From: an uncultured Christensenella sp.
GTDB taxonomy: Bacteria; Bacillota; Clostridia; Christensenellales; UBA3700
Assembly: GCA_910577845.1 (NCBI GenBank)
Contig: CAJTNA010000023.1
Location: forward strand, 1 to 17,535
DNA: 17,535 nt
Direction of reading: 5' to 3'
Under the pieces are notes generated by a model. That model ran no database searches, had not been told where the DNA came from, and saw only the letters and a list, made by a program, of their open reading frames with translations. Shown here one piece after another: positions 1 through 8,182 of this stretch. Each line of letters opens with the position of its first letter. Position 1 is the stretch's first letter. The position numbers and the translations under genes are program-made.

Positions 1-2403
1 GTTTGTATACTCACTATCATTGTCTCCGTGGATAAGTTCCTTTTCCTTATATGATACTCTCTTATTGTTTTGTAGTATCATAAAGTCATATCCACTTTCT
101 GCACTAGCTCTAACTACTGCTGGGTTGTTTATTGTTAGCTTTCCAGTGTTTACATAATTTATATTTACATTATAATTTATATTATCTTTAAACACTTCGC
201 TTACTGTAAATGGTTTTGTAGATATTGTATATTCGCCAACTTCAACCACACTTTCATTACCATTAAATTGTGGCACAAATGCTTTTGTATCAATATTAAA
301 TAGTTTGTCTATTGCCTTACCTCTATCTACGCCTAACAAGCCATTAGTTGTTATATTGTACCAATCAGCTCCTATATCTACTATCTTTCCATTATATTCT
401 TTTGATATATTTTTTGTCGTTACATCAATAGTTAAATTAGCTTTTGCAATTGTAAAATCAACATAATTTTTACTTGTAGATTTAATTTTATAATTTCCAT
501 TGCTTAAAGATTTAGCTGTTGCAATATAATTACCAGCCAATGTTTGTACACCTAATACTGTAACTGTACATTCATCACCAGCAACCAAATCACTTGCTTT
601 TATTGTTGCTATAGGTATTTGGCTTGCACCATTATATGTCAATGAAGTATTTATCCATTCCAATTCAACTTCTTTAGGAAGTATTTTTATAGTTAAAGTT
701 GGATTTTTTACATTTGCATTTGTATAAAAAGCTATACTTCCTACATTTTTAATTGAATCATATGTTGTTAATGCTGTACCACTTGAAGCACGATAGAATG
801 AACCTTTTGAGTTTGTTAAAGTATACTGACCTCCATTGTATGTGACATCTAAGTAAGAGCCAGTTGTTTTAATTACCTCACCTTTATGCGAAGTAAGCAC
901 CCATTCACAACTTTCAGTAGGTTTATTACCTGTTGTGCCGAGTACAGCCTCATCACCACTCTTCACTATTGGAAAATTTGTATTGTTTGAAAAGAATATT
1001 TTACTTGGGTCAATAGAATTTTTATAATAAGTATATCCGTGAGTAAATGGCACATTACCATAATCACTTGCAAGTTTTATTCCGATATAAGATGTAGCAC
1101 TTGAAGAATATAAATAACCTACTACCTCAATTATTGCTTGATTTTTCAATTCAATATCAGAACTTGCACCACCCGCAGTATTGTTAAAAACTTGAACTGC
1201 ACCTTGTAATTTTACTGAATTTGTTCCTTCCAAATTAATTCCGCCACCTGCAGTAGTAGCTTCATTTTCGTAAATTTTATTTGATGTTAATGAAAACCAG
1301 CCACCGCTTGTTCCATTTATACCTATAGCAGCAGATTTATTTGCCGTATTTTTTGTAAAAATACAATCTTTAATTGCCACCTCTCCAACAGACAACATGG
1401 ATACTGCCCCGCCATTACCAATTGCTGAATTGCCATAAAAAGTGCATTTATTAAAATCTGCACTGCCCATATGTACATAAGAAGCACCACCAGAACCATT
1501 TGCCCAATTATAAACGAAGGTTGCATTGTTAAAACTTACATATGATGTTAATAATGTACCAGAATATACAGCACCTCCATAATTTGCGGAATTGTTTACA
1601 AAGTATCCTCCATTAATTGTAGTAGTACCATTAGACATTACTGCCCCAGCATCTCCAATGCTTCTATTGTAATAAAACAATCCGCCATATATGTTACAGA
1701 ATGATTCATCACCAACAAATATTGCCCCACCTTTTGATTGTGCAGTGTTATCGCATATCAAACCACCATAAATATTTAATTTTCCACCATTGCTAATATA
1801 AAAACACCCACCACCAATACTAGAGCGACCACCACGTATTTTACTTTTATTTTTATTAACCCTGTCCAAAGCATCGCATAAAGTTTGTTTATTGAATTTG
1901 TTATTCTCACAAGTTTCAGCAATTAAATCACCATCATAACCGCTATCAATAACATTTAATACTCCATGAACAAGAAAAACACTACCATTTGAATACACTG
2001 CATCTTCACCAGCATACTTCTCAATTACTTTATCTGCCAAGTCTAATGTTATCTCTGCTCCTCTTGGAATTAAAATTCTACCTTCACTAAAACCTTTACC
2101 TTCGCCAAAAATTTTATCTGCACCTTCGTATTTGGAATTCCAATTATTACCTAAAGCAACTTTTATATTTTTGCCATATTTTATAGATTCCTCTACAGCA
2201 CTATTCCAAATGTCTTGCATTTGAGCAAAGTCACCTTGCAAAATAAAATCACTACTTACCGTAGTCATAGTATCATTATTGCCTTTTACAGAATTATTCT
2301 TACTATCATTAACATTTGCCACACAAAAACAGCCTACCAAAGCAAGAATAATTACGGCTAAAATTGAGATTATAATTCCAACCTTTTTTATGCTAATTTC
2401 CAT
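1..2403 (-). CDS. Surface lipoprotein with beta-helix and MBG-like repeats (C-terminus beyond window)
   Basis: The frame is open from an ATG at 2403 to base 1 (801 codons, no stop), so the C-terminus lies outside the window. An AGGAGGT ribosome site (2411-2417) sits seven bases before the ATG. Residues 8-24 are hydrophobic and end in a lipobox, L22-V-G-C25, so the protein is probably exported and lipidated at C25. From about residue 190 to 435 there are many short GG- and N-rich repeats (NGGxxxIxGGxFxxN type, 'GNGGAV', 'AGGGIN') typical of a right-handed parallel beta-helix, as in Pmp-like or pectate-lyase-like adhesins. Around residues 582-658 and 664-755 are two modules starting with YNG (TYNGASQIP, KEYNGKIVD), resembling MBG/YDG repeats of bacterial adhesins. 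The role is probably surface adhesion or glycan binding (inferred). Its only strong upstream promoter lies in an apparently invertible segment and points away from it. Confidence 0.85.
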   Translation of the reverse strand, partial: MEISIKKVGIIISILAVIILALVGCFCVANVNDSKNNSVKGNNDTMTTVSSDFILQGDFAQMQDIWNSAVEESIKYGKNIKVALGNNWNSKYEGADKIFGEGKGFSEGRILIPRGAEITLDLADKVIEKYAGEDAVYSNGSVFLVHGVLNVIDSGYDGDLIAETCENNKFNKQTLCDALDRVNKNKSKIRGGRSSIGGGCFYISNGGKLNIYGGLICDNTAQSKGGAIFVGDESFCNIYGGLFYYNRSIGDAGAVMSNGTTTINGGYFVNNSANYGGAVYSGTLLTSYVSFNNATFVYNWANGSGGASYVHMGSADFNKCTFYGNSAIGNGGAVSMLSVGEVAIKDCIFTKNTANKSAAIGINGTSGGWFSLTSNKIYENEATTAGGGINLEGTNSVKLQGAVQVFNNTAGGASSDIELKNQAIIEVVGYLYSSSATSYIGIKLASDYGNVPFTHGYTYYKNSIDPSKIFFSNNTNFPIVKSGDEAVLGTTGNKPTESCEWVLTSHKGEVIKTTGSYLDVTYNGGQYTLTNSKGSFYRASSGTALTTYDSIKNVGSIAFYTNANVKNPTLTIKILPKEVELEWINTSLTYNGASQIPIATIKASDLVAGDECTVTVLGVQTLAGNYIATAKSLSNGNYKIKSTSKNYVDFTIAKANLTIDVTTKNISKEYNGKIVDIGADWYNITTNGLLGVDRGKAIDKLFNIDTKAFVPQFNGNESVVEVGEYTISTKPFTVSEVFKDNINYNVNINYVNTGKLTINNPAVVRASAESGYDFMILQNNKRVSYKEKELIHGDNDSEYTN

Positions 2404-2426
2404 AGCAAAAACCTCCTATTTTTAGA

Positions 2427-2452
2427 TACATAGAATACATATATCTATGTAC
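2427..2452 (+). repeat. Inverted repeat, gene-proximal arm (IRL) of putative inverton
   Basis: A 26-base arm that is the exact reverse complement of 2577-2602, by direct reading. It begins TACATAGA and ends TCTATGTAC, so each arm is also an imperfect palindrome: two 8-base half-sites around a non-symmetric 9-base centre. That is the form expected of a site-specific recombinase core site. It ends 10 bases from the lipoprotein ribosome site. Confidence 0.9.
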
Positions 2453-2533
2453 TTAAATAGGGCTTTTCGGCTATGTTTTTGTAAAGCTAAAGTCAATTTA
2501 ATGTTATCATTTTACAATTTGTTTAGCTTATAC

Positions 2534-2563
2534 TTGACAAAAGTATATAATACATTAGATAAT
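2534..2563 (+). promoter_or_regulatory. Promoter inside inverton, now facing away from the lipoprotein gene
   Basis: TTGACA (2534-2539), an 18-base spacer and GATAAT (2558-2563). It reads to the right, into the terminator hairpin at 2635-2666, so in this orientation it drives no visible gene. Inverting the segment would put the -35 at about 2490-2495 and the -10 at about 2466-2471 on the minus strand, giving a leader of roughly 55 bases to the ATG at 2403 with its strong ribosome site. A nested 8-base inverted repeat (AAGCTAAA at 2484-2491, TTTAGCTT at 2522-2529) also lies inside the segment. Confidence 0.7.
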
Positions 2564-2576
2564 ATTCATATAATAT

Positions 2577-2602
2577 GTACATAGATATATGTATTCTATG
2601 TA
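2577..2602 (-). repeat. Inverted repeat, gene-distal arm (IRR) of putative inverton
   Basis: Perfect 26-base inverted copy of 2427-2452, separated from it by 124 bases. The match stops at exactly 26 bases on both sides. Two perfect arms flanking a promoter-bearing segment of this size are the hallmark of invertible promoters (invertons) that phase-vary surface genes. Confidence 0.9.
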
Positions 2603-2607
2603 CCACC

Positions 2608-2635
2608 ATTTTACAAAATTTAGCACATTTATCAA
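2608..2635 (-). promoter_or_regulatory. Weak candidate minus-strand promoter outside the inverton
   Basis: On the minus strand, TTGATA (2630-2635), a 16-base spacer and TAAAAT (2608-2613). If active it would read through the invertible segment into the lipoprotein gene whichever way the segment lies, which would blunt an ON/OFF switch. Its match to consensus is clearly poorer than that of the promoter inside the segment. Confidence 0.3.
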
Positions 2636-2666
2636 AAAATACCCACGATTTTCGGTGGGTATTTTT
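2635..2666. terminator. Bidirectional terminator hairpin
   Basis: A stem of about 12 pairs (AAAAATACCCAC at 2635-2646 with GTGGGTATTTTT at 2655-2666) around an 8-base loop, with T-runs on both strands. It lies 32 bases beyond the inverton and would stop transcripts leaving the promoter in its present orientation. It is the start of a 53-base sequence repeated at 17384-17436. Confidence 0.75.
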
Positions 2667-2689
2667 AAAAATTCGACTATTTGCAAAAT
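2637..2689 (+). repeat. Dispersed 53-base terminator-associated repeat, copy 1
   Basis: Aligns without gaps to 17384-17436 with 6 mismatches in 53. The conserved core includes GATTTTCGGTGGGTATTTTT and, after it, AATTCGACT and CAAAAT. In both copies an AACAAG...CTTGTT hairpin follows some distance downstream (here 2710-2740). The unit extends beyond the bare terminator stem, so it is more than chance similarity of hairpins. Confidence 0.7.
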
Positions 2690-2709
2690 TATGACTTTAC
2701 AAAAAATAC

Positions 2710-2740
2710 AACAAGGAAAAATTTAAACTTTTGCCTTGTT
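2710..2740. terminator. AACAAG...CTTGTT hairpin
   Basis: AACAAGG...AAAA pairs with TTTT..CCTTGTT with one or two mismatches. Read on the minus strand it is followed by GTATTTTTTG, so it is better placed to end leftward transcripts. The counterpart at 17495-17520 has the same outer arms. Confidence 0.45.
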
Positions 2741-3055
2741 ATTATTTTGTTTCATTTACCTAATTTCTAAGCCATTTGTTGGCTATGTTACGCAACTTAT
2801 TTAAATTATTTAAGTTTGTATGTTATAAGTATTTAATTTTGTTTTGCTGAACAATCAAAACTCTACCTTATTCCTACCCCTTCTCATAACTTATTTATTT
2901 TTTGTGCAATAAAGAATTTAGGTTTGTTTTGTGTAGTTTTGCGTTTGAGTCAGCAAGCAAGCAAAATTACCCTAAGCCGTTATCAAAATTACTCAAAAAA
3001 AATTAATATACTATACTAAACTTATTCTTTAATTTTACCAAACTTTAACCAAAGC
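2741..3055. other. Non-coding AT-rich intergenic stretch
   Basis: No frame with a start, ribosome site and convincing protein is seen on either strand. A small hairpin (AGCCA/TGGCT, around 2770-2785) is present. I see no RNA gene signature. Confidence 0.5.
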
Positions 3056-3124
3056 AAAAAAGAGTTAGGTGGGCATACATAAACGTATTTTCTTTAGCGT
3101 TCGAGTATGCACCTAACACTCTTT
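3056..3124 (-). terminator. Long stem terminator after the phosphoesterase gene
   Basis: Three stacked helices form one long stem: 3059-3064 with 3119-3124, 3065-3070 with 3111-3116, and 3073-3078 with 3105-3110, separated by two 2-base bulges. An AACG/CGTT pair may close the inner loop. On the minus strand the stem starts 11 bases after the stop codon at 3136 and is followed by a run of T (complement of 3056-3061). Confidence 0.7.
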
Positions 3125-3135
3125 ACAATATTCTA

Positions 3136-4698
3136 TTACACATTAAATTCCTTAAGTACTTGTTTTTTAGCATTTGTAAATTTAATATTGATATTGCTTC
3201 CAACTATTTCAATGGCAGTGCCTGTAAATTCATTTGGTGAAACACCCTCTTTGTTCATAAATTTATTGCTTCGCAATGAACCTCTTAAAACTGGGTAATC
3301 TGCAATCTTATTATCCTCTGTGTTTGGCAATATGTAATCTGCTCTATGTGAATGTCCGCAAAGTGCAAGCTCAGTTCTTCCATTTGTTAGTGTTATAAGT
3401 TCTTTCGCCCAATCACTCCAAGCACAATCATCTGCTACATATCCAGTTAATGGATAAGCCATATGTGCTATTACAAAACTATGTTCATATCCTTCATTCC
3501 AATTTATATTTTGTTTTATCCATTCACTTTGTTCACGTCTAACTACATCGAAATTAGCAATCGGTCTTATTAATTTATTATCATCACTCATATCATTATT
3601 AGTATCTAAAACCAACATTGATACTGACGAACCAATTGTATAAGTATAATACAAACCATTATGAGTGCTACCAACATACTTATCTAAATTTGTAGCTAGC
3701 TTACCATTACATTCGTGATTACCACGGGTAAAAATAACTGGTATGCTTCCATTAGTAATTTTATTTGCTAGCTTATAAATAATCTCTATTTGAAATTCAC
3801 TTGAAACATCATTTATAATATCACCATTTAAAATAAGCAAGTCTAACTTATCTCCAAACCAACTTCCTGCTTTACTTGGTCCAGCAACACATTCGTGTGT
3901 ATCTGATAAATTATAAATTTGTAAGCCATCACTTTCGTCAATAGGTCGGAAAGTATAGTCTTTGGTAATAATTCTGCCATTTGATGGAACATATGCAGTG
4001 TTAAAAATTACACTTTGAGTTACAATAGAATAATTTTTCTTGCTATCCAACTCTTGTTTAGGAATAGTTATTTTATGTAGTTTACCTACATTATTTTCAC
4101 CATTTGTTTGGTCATAATAATGTTTTCCATCTATCTCTATAGAACCAATAGATTTATGTGAAGTTGAAAAAGCAATTTGATACTCATCCTCAACGGCGAA
4201 CACTGTTGCACCACCTGACAAATAGAAAGGTGTAATATCTAGTAAGCAAACCATACTTATTAATATAACAAATATTACAATACTGATTGCAGTAAATTTT
4301 TGCAAACTCTTACGTATTTTTGGATAAACCAATGTAAAAAAGGCAATCAAAGCAAGAATTCCCACAATAATAAAATATGGTACGCCAGTTATAAGAAAAT
4401 AATTCAACTTAGATAATATAAAAGCAAATATGAAAAAATAACCTAAGCTAAAAATTAAAGATACAGTAATTATACCAATATCAACAATCTTATTTTTTAA
4501 AAATAGTAAATTTACTAAACACAAAACTATAGGTATAATAGCAATCACACCGCCTACGATTGGCAAAGATGGTGAGGTATTCCATATTTTCCCAAATATA
4601 GCCACACCCAATGCAAAATACAATATAAACCACATTGCACTGAATATAAAAGAAAATATTTTTAATTTTGTATCAAAAATCTTTTTTAATCTTTCCAT
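3136..4698 (-). CDS. Five-TM membrane-anchored calcineurin-like metallophosphoesterase
   Basis: 520 residues. The N-terminal 155 residues hold five hydrophobic segments (about 15-37, 46-67, 72-94, 100-124, 136-155), placing the rest probably outside the membrane. After a beta-rich linker (165-250, like the Fn3-type domain before some purple-acid-phosphatase modules), the metallophosphoesterase motifs follow in order: D266-x-H268, G292-D293, G326-N-H328-E, H412 and G448-H449-S-H451. The dimetal site therefore looks complete. The substrate (phosphomonoester, phosphodiester or nucleotide) cannot be told. The gene lies 55 bases downstream of the glycosidase gene on the same strand with no clear promoter between, so they are probably co-transcribed. 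The ribosome site is weak (AAGGA 14 bases before the ATG). Confidence 0.85.
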   Translation of the reverse strand: MERLKKIFDTKLKIFSFIFSAMWFILYFALGVAIFGKIWNTSPSLPIVGGVIAIIPIVLCLVNLLFLKNKIVDIGIITVSLIFSLGYFFIFAFILSKLNYFLITGVPYFIIVGILALIAFFTLVYPKIRKSLQKFTAISIVIFVILISMVCLLDITPFYLSGGATVFAVEDEYQIAFSTSHKSIGSIEIDGKHYYDQTNGENNVGKLHKITIPKQELDSKKNYSIVTQSVIFNTAYVPSNGRIITKDYTFRPIDESDGLQIYNLSDTHECVAGPSKAGSWFGDKLDLLILNGDIINDVSSEFQIEIIYKLANKITNGSIPVIFTRGNHECNGKLATNLDKYVGSTHNGLYYTYTIGSSVSMLVLDTNNDMSDDNKLIRPIANFDVVRREQSEWIKQNINWNEGYEHSFVIAHMAYPLTGYVADDCAWSDWAKELITLTNGRTELALCGHSHRADYILPNTEDNKIADYPVLRGSLRSNKFMNKEGVSPNEFTGTAIEIVGSNINIKFTNAKKQVLKEFNV

Positions 4699-4753
4699 AA
4701 TAATTATATATATCCTTATGATTAATTAACTAAAAAGCTTTTAAAAATCGGTA

Positions 4754-6373
4754 CTAAATAGCATTTTTAATTGCTTGATTAATATTTTCTCGTGTCAATA
4801 ATTGCCACTCATCACTATGCGGATATTTTGCAAAAGTTATAGGTTCAATGTCTTGTTCTAAAATTTGCATAGTTTTATCTCTACCAATTAGACTTTCAAG
4901 CAATTGTAAAGCACGCATATCTTGGAAAGCATCATAAAAAACTTTCAATCTCAAAGATTGCAATGGTTTGCCATCTTCGCCAGGATATACAACATATGAG
5001 TCACCAGATGGAAAACTACCGCCTGCATCTGTTTCCACAAACGGGTCAACTGGTCCAACTGAATATTGTTTGAACCAGAAATTATACCCCCAATGCAAAA
5101 ATCCTTTTACATCAAATTTATACATTTGATAACCAAGTATTCTGTTACGTTGAGAAGGCATAGAGAAAAATTTATTTGACACTCCACGAACTTGAACGCA
5201 ACAATAGTATGTCCACAACTCTGGTACTACTCCAATAAATGACTCAATATGGTCATTTGCTGGAACTGGCAATGTAACAAGTCCTTTCTTGTAAAACTTA
5301 ATATTGCTTAATGCATCCATTATCCTATACTCACCAAACAATTCCCTAATAATATTACTTGCCTTACGATATGTGCGAGTTTGTGGCGGAGCTGGCTCAT
5401 CAGACACGTGAAAATATACTCTGTCCTCAATATTTTTATCCTTAATGTATTGTTTGAAGCTTGTTGCAAATTGGGTTAAGAAATTACAATATTCCTTGCC
5501 AGAAGCCTTTGTATCCCAACCAAAAATTCTTTTTTGCTCACCATTTACATTTGCAATTATCTTAGGGCACTTTTTTGCCCCCCATTGCGTAAAGAAATGA
5601 GATAACTCCAAATACTTAATGCCAATATCATCACACATTGCTATCCATTTATCAAGTTTTGTAAAGTCAAAGGAGTAAACGCCATTTGTTAAATCAACAT
5701 CTACTAACTGAACAGTTGGACGCTCCCCACCAATTTTAGTGTCAAGTGGTGGGGTGAATAGCGGTGTTAATACCATATTCATACCATAATCGTGTGCTAC
5801 TTGTAAAAAATTCTGCACATATTCCCAATATTTATCTGAAAAAACTTCTATTCCATAATGCACAGCTATACAATCACTATGAAACCAGTTAGTATTTATC
5901 AAAGTTTGTTCTGGCAAGTCCGCTCCAATAACTTCAATAGTAAATTCAGCTTTTTCTATGTTTTCACCACTTGCAAAAGAAACATTAATCTTATTTTCAC
6001 CTACTTTGTAAGCAGTTTTAGGAATAATCTCTATCCAAACACTATTCCACTTACCAGCTTTTGCAATAAACACTCCATCAAGCGGACGTAATAGCTCTGG
6101 AAAATAACCTGACTTTTTTCTTAAAGTATAATCATCTTGCAATGTATGCACAGGATTTTTGGAATAAATTTCTTCTACCCAATACATATTTAAACAATCA
6201 CCAAAATCAGACTTTGCATTTATATTTATCTCAGAATCTTCACTACTGCAAAAAGCTACTTGCAACTGCACCTTTTCATTACGCATACAACTTAATCTAT
6301 CAAAAGCCTTTTGAGTAGGTTCAGTATCAGAAAATACTTTTACAAGCGAACTTAATGGTATAACTTTTATCAT
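4754..6373 (-). CDS. GH123/DUF4091-family glycoside hydrolase
   Basis: 539 residues, within the usual length of the family. Residues about 1-150 form a beta-sandwich-like N-terminal domain. Residues 160-500 resemble the (beta/alpha)8 barrel and C-terminal part of GH123/DUF4091 proteins. The adjacent acidic pair D325-E326 in FHVSDEPAPP sits where GH123 beta-N-acetylgalactosaminidases carry their Asp-Glu catalytic pair (substrate-assisted hydrolysis of GalNAc glycosides). Family features near the C-terminus include GFLHWGYNFW and RLKVFYDAFQDMRALQLLE. No signal peptide or membrane segment is visible, so the enzyme is probably cytoplasmic and acts on imported oligosaccharides (inferred). AAGGAGT precedes the ATG. 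It has its own promoter (6454-6482) and probably leads a two-gene operon with the phosphoesterase. GalNAc specificity is not proven. Confidence 0.8.
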   Translation of the reverse strand: MIKVIPLSSLVKVFSDTEPTQKAFDRLSCMRNEKVQLQVAFCSSEDSEININAKSDFGDCLNMYWVEEIYSKNPVHTLQDDYTLRKKSGYFPELLRPLDGVFIAKAGKWNSVWIEIIPKTAYKVGENKINVSFASGENIEKAEFTIEVIGADLPEQTLINTNWFHSDCIAVHYGIEVFSDKYWEYVQNFLQVAHDYGMNMVLTPLFTPPLDTKIGGERPTVQLVDVDLTNGVYSFDFTKLDKWIAMCDDIGIKYLELSHFFTQWGAKKCPKIIANVNGEQKRIFGWDTKASGKEYCNFLTQFATSFKQYIKDKNIEDRVYFHVSDEPAPPQTRTYRKASNIIRELFGEYRIMDALSNIKFYKKGLVTLPVPANDHIESFIGVVPELWTYYCCVQVRGVSNKFFSMPSQRNRILGYQMYKFDVKGFLHWGYNFWFKQYSVGPVDPFVETDAGGSFPSGDSYVVYPGEDGKPLQSLRLKVFYDAFQDMRALQLLESLIGRDKTMQILEQDIEPITFAKYPHSDEWQLLTRENINQAIKNAI

Positions 6374-6453
6374 AATTTACTCCTTACCTATGCAAATTTA
6401 ACTTAAAAAATTCAAGTCCTCATTTTACACATTATTATTTAATTATTAAAAAT

Positions 6454-6482
6454 ATTATACCATAAGAAAAAAATTTTTTCAA
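6454..6482 (-). promoter_or_regulatory. Sigma-A-type promoter of the glycosidase operon
   Basis: On the minus strand: TTGAAA (6477-6482), a 17-base spacer and TATAAT (6454-6459), followed by a leader of about 75 bases to the ATG at 6373. Confidence 0.75.
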
Positions 6483-6536
6483 TACCATTTTTATTATTTT
6501 CCGTCATTTTTTTATTAATATCATTTAGCTAAATAT

Positions 6537-6572
6537 AAAAAAATTGCCTATTACTATCATAACAGACAATTT
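6537..6572 (-). terminator. Terminator after the Rieske oxidoreductase gene
   Basis: On the minus strand AAATTG-CT-TTA pairs with TAA-AG-CAATTT with isolated mismatches, followed by a T-run (complement of 6537-6543). It lies 37 bases after the stop of the oxidoreductase gene. Confidence 0.55.
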
Positions 6573-6608
6573 AATATCGATTTTCGTTAGTTTTTATCAA
6601 ATTATTAT

Positions 6609-7913
6609 TTAGAGCTTTTTATTTTTCATTGCTGGATTATCTATCAACTTACCATCACTATCAAATCTTGAGCCGTGACAGCTACAATCCCAACTATGCT
6701 CTCGCTTGTTATACTTTAAAGCACACCCCAAATGTGGACATCGTTTTGTTGTTGGATATAACATATTCACTAAAACCATACCCAAATTTGCAAACAATTG
6801 TGGTTTAAAAATACAACGCTTAGTGCTGAAAGAATGTGCAAACTCATTCTCTTTGTCGCACATAATATCTGCCAAAACTTTTGCACTTACCATACTACCA
6901 GTCATACCCCACAAATTAAAACCAGTAGCAACAAATACATCTGGTATATTGCCATATTCACCAATATAAGGCATATCGTCTAAAGTTACACAATCTTGGT
7001 TACCCCACAAATACTTAACTTCTGCCTGAGGATAAAATTTTTCCTTAAAAATCTTAAGCTGTTCAAGTGCTTCCGTCTTAGTTCCAGTCCTATGCTCACC
7101 TTTGCCTATTAAAAGTAAATTGCCATACTTTCTAAAATAGAACCCCTCCTCTATATCATCAATATAGCTACCATTGATATCCTCTTCACTCTCAATAGCC
7201 ATTACATAAGACCTTTTTTGATGCATTTTTACAAAAAACAATCCGTGCGAATTTATAAACGGAAAATGACTTGCAACTACCGCTTGTTTGAAGGTAATTT
7301 TACCATTTTCACTAAATGCTGTATGACCATCTATATTAGTTATAAATGTATTTTCATATATTGTAACTCCGTTCATTTTATTTGCCAAACCATATAAAAA
7401 CTTTAAAGGGTGAAATTGTGCCATATCATTAAATTTAACCGCACTACGTATTTCAAACGGCAAATCAATATCTGTTACTAGTTCCGCATTATAGCCAAGT
7501 TCTTTTAAAGCTTGAATCTCATCGTCTAAAATTTTCTCTCTTGAATACAAAAACGATGGTGTAATTTCAAAATCACAATCAATTTGTTGCTCACTTACAA
7601 GCTCTTTAAAACTTTGAACTGCTTGCAAATTTGCATTCAAATAGTCCCTTGCTAGACATTTGCCGTTCGCTTTTATCAAATCTTTAAACATTGTATCGTG
7701 TTGTGCAGTAATTACTGCAGTGGTATTTTTAGTAATACCATTTCCAAGCTTATCACCAGTAACCAACACTACTTGTCTACCAGCTTGTTGCAAATAATAT
7801 GCAGTAAGTACGCCCGCCATTCCTCCCCCAATAACTAGCACATCACACTCTATATCATTTTGCAAACTTTCTTTTTCTATGCGAGTAACTTCGCTCCATA
7901 CACTTTTATCCAT
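6609..7913 (-). CDS. FAD-dependent oxidoreductase with C-terminal Rieske [2Fe-2S] domain
   Basis: 434 residues from the ATG at 7913. A longer frame from 7955 adds 14 residues but has no ribosome site and starts with unconserved sequence, so MDKSVWSEV is preferred; the ribosome site for 7913 is also weak. Residues 25-50 hold the dinucleotide-binding fold (VLVIGGGMAG), followed by a DadA/glycine-oxidase-like FAD domain, with the second FAD-contact region near VFVATGFNLWGMTGS. Near the end is a Rieske motif, C392-P-H394-L-G-C397 and C410-S-C412-H413-G: C392, H394, C410 and H413 would bind the cluster, and C397/C412 form the usual disulfide pair. The protein stops soon after DGKLIDNPAMKN, at the end of the Rieske fold. 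Such fusions are common in Firmicutes, but the substrate and electron partner are unknown. It is divergent from ssrA. Confidence 0.85.
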   Translation of the reverse strand: MDKSVWSEVTRIEKESLQNDIECDVLVIGGGMAGVLTAYYLQQAGRQVVLVTGDKLGNGITKNTTAVITAQHDTMFKDLIKANGKCLARDYLNANLQAVQSFKELVSEQQIDCDFEITPSFLYSREKILDDEIQALKELGYNAELVTDIDLPFEIRSAVKFNDMAQFHPLKFLYGLANKMNGVTIYENTFITNIDGHTAFSENGKITFKQAVVASHFPFINSHGLFFVKMHQKRSYVMAIESEEDINGSYIDDIEEGFYFRKYGNLLLIGKGEHRTGTKTEALEQLKIFKEKFYPQAEVKYLWGNQDCVTLDDMPYIGEYGNIPDVFVATGFNLWGMTGSMVSAKVLADIMCDKENEFAHSFSTKRCIFKPQLFANLGMVLVNMLYPTTKRCPHLGCALKYNKREHSWDCSCHGSRFDSDGKLIDNPAMKNKKL

Positions 7914-8096
7914 ATTAATAGTTTTTCTTATTTTTAATAATTTAAAACATAACAAAATAATTTATAGATTTTTTTCTGTGAATAAAAAGAAAAATTAACA
8001 AATATTACATCATAAAATTATCATTACTTATAACTTTATAAATAAATGCTTGCTTTTTTAAATATATTTTGCTATTATGAATATGATAATAGTGGC

Positions 8097-8102
8097 TATA
8101 AT
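8097..8102 (+). promoter_or_regulatory. Possible -10 element upstream of ssrA
   Basis: A TATAAT lies about 80 bases before the mature tmRNA 5' end. No good -35 is seen at the right distance, so the call is tentative. Confidence 0.3.
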
Positions 8103-8182
8103 CAATTTATAAAAGTTTTTTCTTAAATATTAAACTATTATCAAATCAATTTAAAAGTAAAATTTGCAATTTTACACAACTT

